This document shows positions 6,864 to 7,944 of a DNA stretch of 7,944 nucleotides, piece by piece. The stretch lies in NCBI GenBank assembly GCA_024681875.1, contig JAILAA010000145.1, positions 1-7,944 of the forward strand, given 5' to 3'. The DNA comes from Prevotella sp. (lineage in GTDB: Bacteria; Bacteroidota; Bacteroidia; Bacteroidales; Bacteroidaceae). Under the pieces are notes generated by a model that was not told where the DNA came from, searched no databases, and saw only the letters and a list, made by a program, of their open reading frames with translations. A program made the position numbers and the translations under genes. Each line of letters starts with the position of its first letter. Position 1 is the stretch's first letter.

Positions 6864-7559
6864 ATGAAAGAAAACAGACTGGATCATTATCTGGATGAGA
6901 TAGGCCGCACGCCACTGCTCTCAGAAGAGCAGGAGCGTCAGCTGTCTGAACGTGCCTTGAAGGGAGACGAGCGGGCCGTCAACAAACTGGTAGAAGCCAA
7001 CCTGCGCCTTGTAGTGGCTACAGCACGGCACTATCAGGACAAAGGGATGTGTATGGATGACCTGATCAGCGAGGGCAACATCGGCCTGATGAAAGCAGCA
7101 AAGAAATACAATCCCGAAGGGCGCTCAACGCGCTTTGCCAGCTACGCCGTGCCGCTCATTCGCCGGCAAATAGAGAAGAGCCTCTCCCCTGCCCTCTCAC
7201 AAGACGGAGGAGCGAAATCAGCATCATCCCTCCCCACGGGAGGGGGCAGGAGGCCGTCTTCTCTCGACGCTCCCCTTGGAATCAAGCCCAACATGAATTT
7301 GCTGTCGGTGCTTGTCGACCATAGTCAGCCGGCCACTGACAGCAGATTGTACAGCGGTGCACAGCTGGAGTCGATAGTACGTGCCCTCGACTGCCTGTAC
7401 GAGCGCGAACGCCGCGTCATAACGGCCTACTTCGGCATTAACCAAGAGCACGCCACCATGGCAGAGATTGCCATAGACATGGGTCTGAAGCGTGAGCGTG
7501 TGCGTCAAATCCGCAACCGCGCCGTCCGCAGGATGAAGCATTTTCTGCGCTCGCAGTAA
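6864..7559 (+). CDS. RpoD-like sigma-70 family factor lacking region 3, with a repeat-like linker
   Basis: A 231-residue sigma-70 factor that directs RNA polymerase to promoters. Region 1.2 is NRLDHYLDEIGRTPLLSEEQ (4-23). Region 2 runs from about 38 to 106 and includes VEANLRLVVATARHY (43-57), MDDLISEGNIGLMKAAKKYN (64-83) and RFASYAVPLIRRQIEKSL (90-107). SLDAPLG (133-139) and NLLSVLVDH (145-153) resemble the segment before region 4 in Bacteroidetes RpoD. Region 4 (168-225) ends in the helix-turn-helix TMAEIAIDMGLKRERVRQIR (198-217). Region 3 is replaced by a Ser/Gly/Pro-rich linker (108-132), and the WW pair usual in region 2.3 is PL (97-98). At 231 residues against about 286 for the primary Bacteroidetes sigma, it is an alternative, group 2-like factor; targets are unknown. 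It lies 5 bases after pepD. The open frame continues upstream inside pepD to 6696, but the ATG at 6864 fits region 1.2. Confidence 0.88.
   Translation: MKENRLDHYLDEIGRTPLLSEEQERQLSERALKGDERAVNKLVEANLRLVVATARHYQDKGMCMDDLISEGNIGLMKAAKKYNPEGRSTRFASYAVPLIRRQIEKSLSPALSQDGGAKSASSLPTGGGRRPSSLDAPLGIKPNMNLLSVLVDHSQPATDSRLYSGAQLESIVRALDCLYERERRVITAYFGINQEHATMAEIAIDMGLKRERVRQIRNRAVRRMKHFLRSQ
7181..7260. repeat. GC-rich inverted-repeat (REP-like) sequence inside the sigma-factor gene
   Basis: This 80-base stretch encodes the sigma linker and is full of paired arms: AAGACGG (7201-7207) with CCGTCTT (7254-7260); CCTGCCC (7188-7194) with GGGCAGG (7244-7250); and a tight hairpin CCCTCCC (7228-7234) with GGGAGGG (7238-7244) around a 3-base loop. 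The base composition (runs of C then runs of G) differs from the flanking codons and resembles the GC-rich palindromic repeats scattered through many Bacteroidetes genomes. It is in frame and has no stop codon. Calling it an inserted repeat is an inference. Confidence 0.5.
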
Positions 7560-7650
7560 GAGATGAAGGCTCCCCTTTTGAAAACCGCTTCGGCGTGTCC
7601 TTGGAAAAGCCCATAAACACCAAGGGAATGGAAGATATAAAAGTAAAACA

Positions 7651-7750
7651 CCCCAAAGGGCGAAGGGGGCAAAATAAACGCCCCAAGGGGGCGAAGGGGG
7701 GCAAAAAATCAAAAAAAATCAAAAAAAGTGCCGAAATTGGGGGCAAAACG
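7651..7750. repeat. Imperfect GC-rich repeats of about 30 bases, two clear copies and one decayed
   Basis: CCCCAAAGGGCGAAGGGGGC at 7651-7670 and CCCCAAGGGGGCGAAGGGGG at 7681-7700 begin 30 bases apart and are each followed by an A-rich tail (CAAAATAAACG, CAAAAAATC). A third, decayed copy appears to be CGAAATTGGGGGCAAAACG at 7732-7750. The second copy holds a small hairpin, CGCCCC (7679-7684) with GGGGCG (7688-7693). Confidence 0.65.
7703..7727. repeat. Phased A-tracts, probably curved DNA
   Basis: Runs of 6, 8 and 7 A (7703-7708, 7711-7718, 7721-7727) are separated by TC, with centres 9 to 9.5 bases apart. That is close to the helical repeat, the arrangement expected to bend DNA. On the minus strand these are T runs following a GC-rich stretch and might contribute to termination of leftward transcripts. 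Confidence 0.45.
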
Positions 7751-7789
7751 TGAATTTGTGAATTGTGAATTTGTGAATTTGTGAATTTC
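7751..7789. repeat. Tandem TGAATTTG repeats, five units
   Basis: TGAATTTG (7751-7758), TGAATTG (7759-7765), TGAATTTG (7766-7773), TGAATTTG (7774-7781) and TGAATTTC (7782-7789) lie head to tail with no spacer. One unit lacks a T and the last ends in C. There are no unique spacers, so it is not a CRISPR array. Confidence 0.85.
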
Positions 7790-7843
7790 ATCTATATAAA
7801 AAAATATTACTGTCCGCTAAACTTTTCACATTAGGATATAATT

Positions 7844-7877
7844 AGGGCTGATACCGGATTCAGTGTCAGCCCTTTTT
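7844..7877 (+). terminator. Terminator hairpin upstream of the transposase gene
   Basis: AGGGCTGATA (7844-7853) pairs with TGTCAGCCCT (7864-7873) over 10 positions including one G-U pair, around a 10-base loop, followed by TTTTT (7873-7877). It lies inside the insertion-sequence end, before the transposase promoter, so it should stop transcripts entering from the sigma-factor side. Confidence 0.75.
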
Positions 7878-7880
7878 GGT

Positions 7881-7888
7881 TACCTTTG
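7881..7888 (+). promoter_or_regulatory. -7 element of the likely transposase promoter
   Basis: TACCTTTG matches the Bacteroidetes -7 consensus TAnnTTTG exactly. The predicted start of transcription is about 7892-7896, giving a leader of some 20-25 bases before the ATG at 7917. No good TTTG lies at the -33 position, which falls inside the terminator hairpin (about 7857-7862), so the promoter may be weak. Confidence 0.55.
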
Positions 7889-7916
7889 TAGTCGCGAAAC
7901 AGAATCAAACGTAACC

Positions 7917-7944
7917 ATGGGCAAAAGTACACATTTTTTCGGAC
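7917..7944 (+). CDS. Start of an IS4-type transposase, first nine codons only
   Basis: Only MGKSTHFFG is visible before the window ends. I recognise this opening from Bacteroidetes IS4-family (DUF4372-type) transposases, which often begin MGKSTxFxGQP. The upstream hairpin, -7 element and leader fit a transposase gene. Nine residues are too few for a firm family call, and the DDE catalytic residues are outside the window. Confidence 0.6.

Larger units (their letters stand above)
7560..7810. other. Gene-less, repeat-rich stretch between the sigma factor and the insertion sequence
   Basis: I find no convincing gene here. In order it contains about 90 unremarkable bases with a weak 6-base-pair hairpin (CCTTGG 7599-7604 with CCAAGG 7620-7625), imperfect GC-rich repeats (7651-7750), three phased A runs (7703-7727), five TGAATTTG-type tandem repeats (7751-7789), and an A/T-rich segment (7791-7809). 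No intrinsic terminator with a T run follows the sigma-factor gene on the plus strand. Long minus-strand frames across this region read only through the repeats. Confidence 0.7.
7810..7944 (+). mobile_element. Left end of an IS4-type insertion sequence, cut by window edge
   Basis: The stretch from about 7810 (CTGTCCGCTAAACTTTTCAC) to the window end looks like the left end of an insertion sequence: a sharp change from A/T-rich repeats, then a terminator hairpin, a promoter and the start of a transposase-like frame. The exact left boundary is estimated from this change of character. The matching right inverted repeat and target duplication lie outside the window, so the boundary and family are provisional. 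Confidence 0.6.

Noticed and set aside
7560..7650. Intrinsic terminator or small gene after the sigma factor
   Set aside because: The only hairpin (7599-7625) has a 6-base-pair stem with a 15-base loop and no T run, and the 17-codon frame at 7563 has no supporting feature.
7651..7789. CRISPR array
   Set aside because: The repeats are 7-8 or about 30 bases, imperfect, and lack unique spacers of regular length; no cas genes are present.
7224..7791. Two long overlapping minus-strand open frames (162 and 117 codons)
   Set aside because: They read antisense to the sigma factor and through the GC-rich repeats, giving low-complexity Pro/Phe/Leu sequence with no recognisable domain.
1..7944. A novel defence, secretion, biosynthetic or mobile gene system
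   Set aside because: All sizeable genes belong to recognisable housekeeping, transport or lipoprotein families; the unusual signals are in the repeats, promoters and sigma linker rather than in a new gene cluster.

Overview
The window looks like a chromosomal segment from a Bacteroidetes bacterium, most likely Prevotella or a close relative. Three things point there: promoters of the Bacteroidetes form (TTTG ... TAnnTTTG) with A-rich leaders and no clear Shine-Dalgarno sites; protein families typical of that group (a DUF3417-type alpha-glucan phosphorylase, a short RpoD-like sigma factor, two lipoproteins with Met/Val-Ser-Cys lipoboxes); and a moderate GC content. Most of the window is ordinary housekeeping and envelope genes. 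I see no phage, CRISPR, toxin-antitoxin or defence system.

Layout: (1) 1-906, minus strand, is the N-terminal 302 residues of an alpha-glucan (glycogen) phosphorylase that runs off the left edge. (2) From the divergent promoter region at 907-1049, a plus-strand group runs rsmG (16S rRNA G527 methyltransferase), an MBL-fold hydrolase of the glyoxalase II type, and an acidic lipoprotein; it ends in a strong intrinsic terminator at 3048-3085. (3) 3107-5339, minus strand, is a three-gene group in transcription order: a 70-residue single-pass membrane protein, an OmpH/Skp-like lipoprotein, and an NhaD-type Na+/H+ antiporter. (4) 5340-5406 is a compact divergent promoter region built around a near-palindrome. 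(5) 5407-7559, plus strand, is pepD (M20 dipeptidase) followed after 5 bases by an unusual RpoD-like sigma factor. (6) 7560-7810 has no gene and holds several kinds of repeat. (7) From about 7810 to the right edge is the left end of an insertion sequence: a terminator hairpin, a promoter and the first nine codons of an IS4-type transposase.

Functionally the window combines glycogen use, rRNA modification, peptide breakdown, sodium/pH balance, envelope lipoproteins and an alternative sigma factor. The points most worth a second look are: the sigma factor, whose region 2-to-4 linker is encoded by a GC-rich inverted-repeat sequence that looks like an in-frame repeat insertion, and which lacks region 3 and the usual tryptophan pair; a 42-base intergenic spacer that divides exactly into six 7-base units; a promoter for rsmG that would start transcription at or within two bases of the ATG; mirror-image divergent promoters; and a repeat-rich, probably curved stretch next to the insertion sequence.
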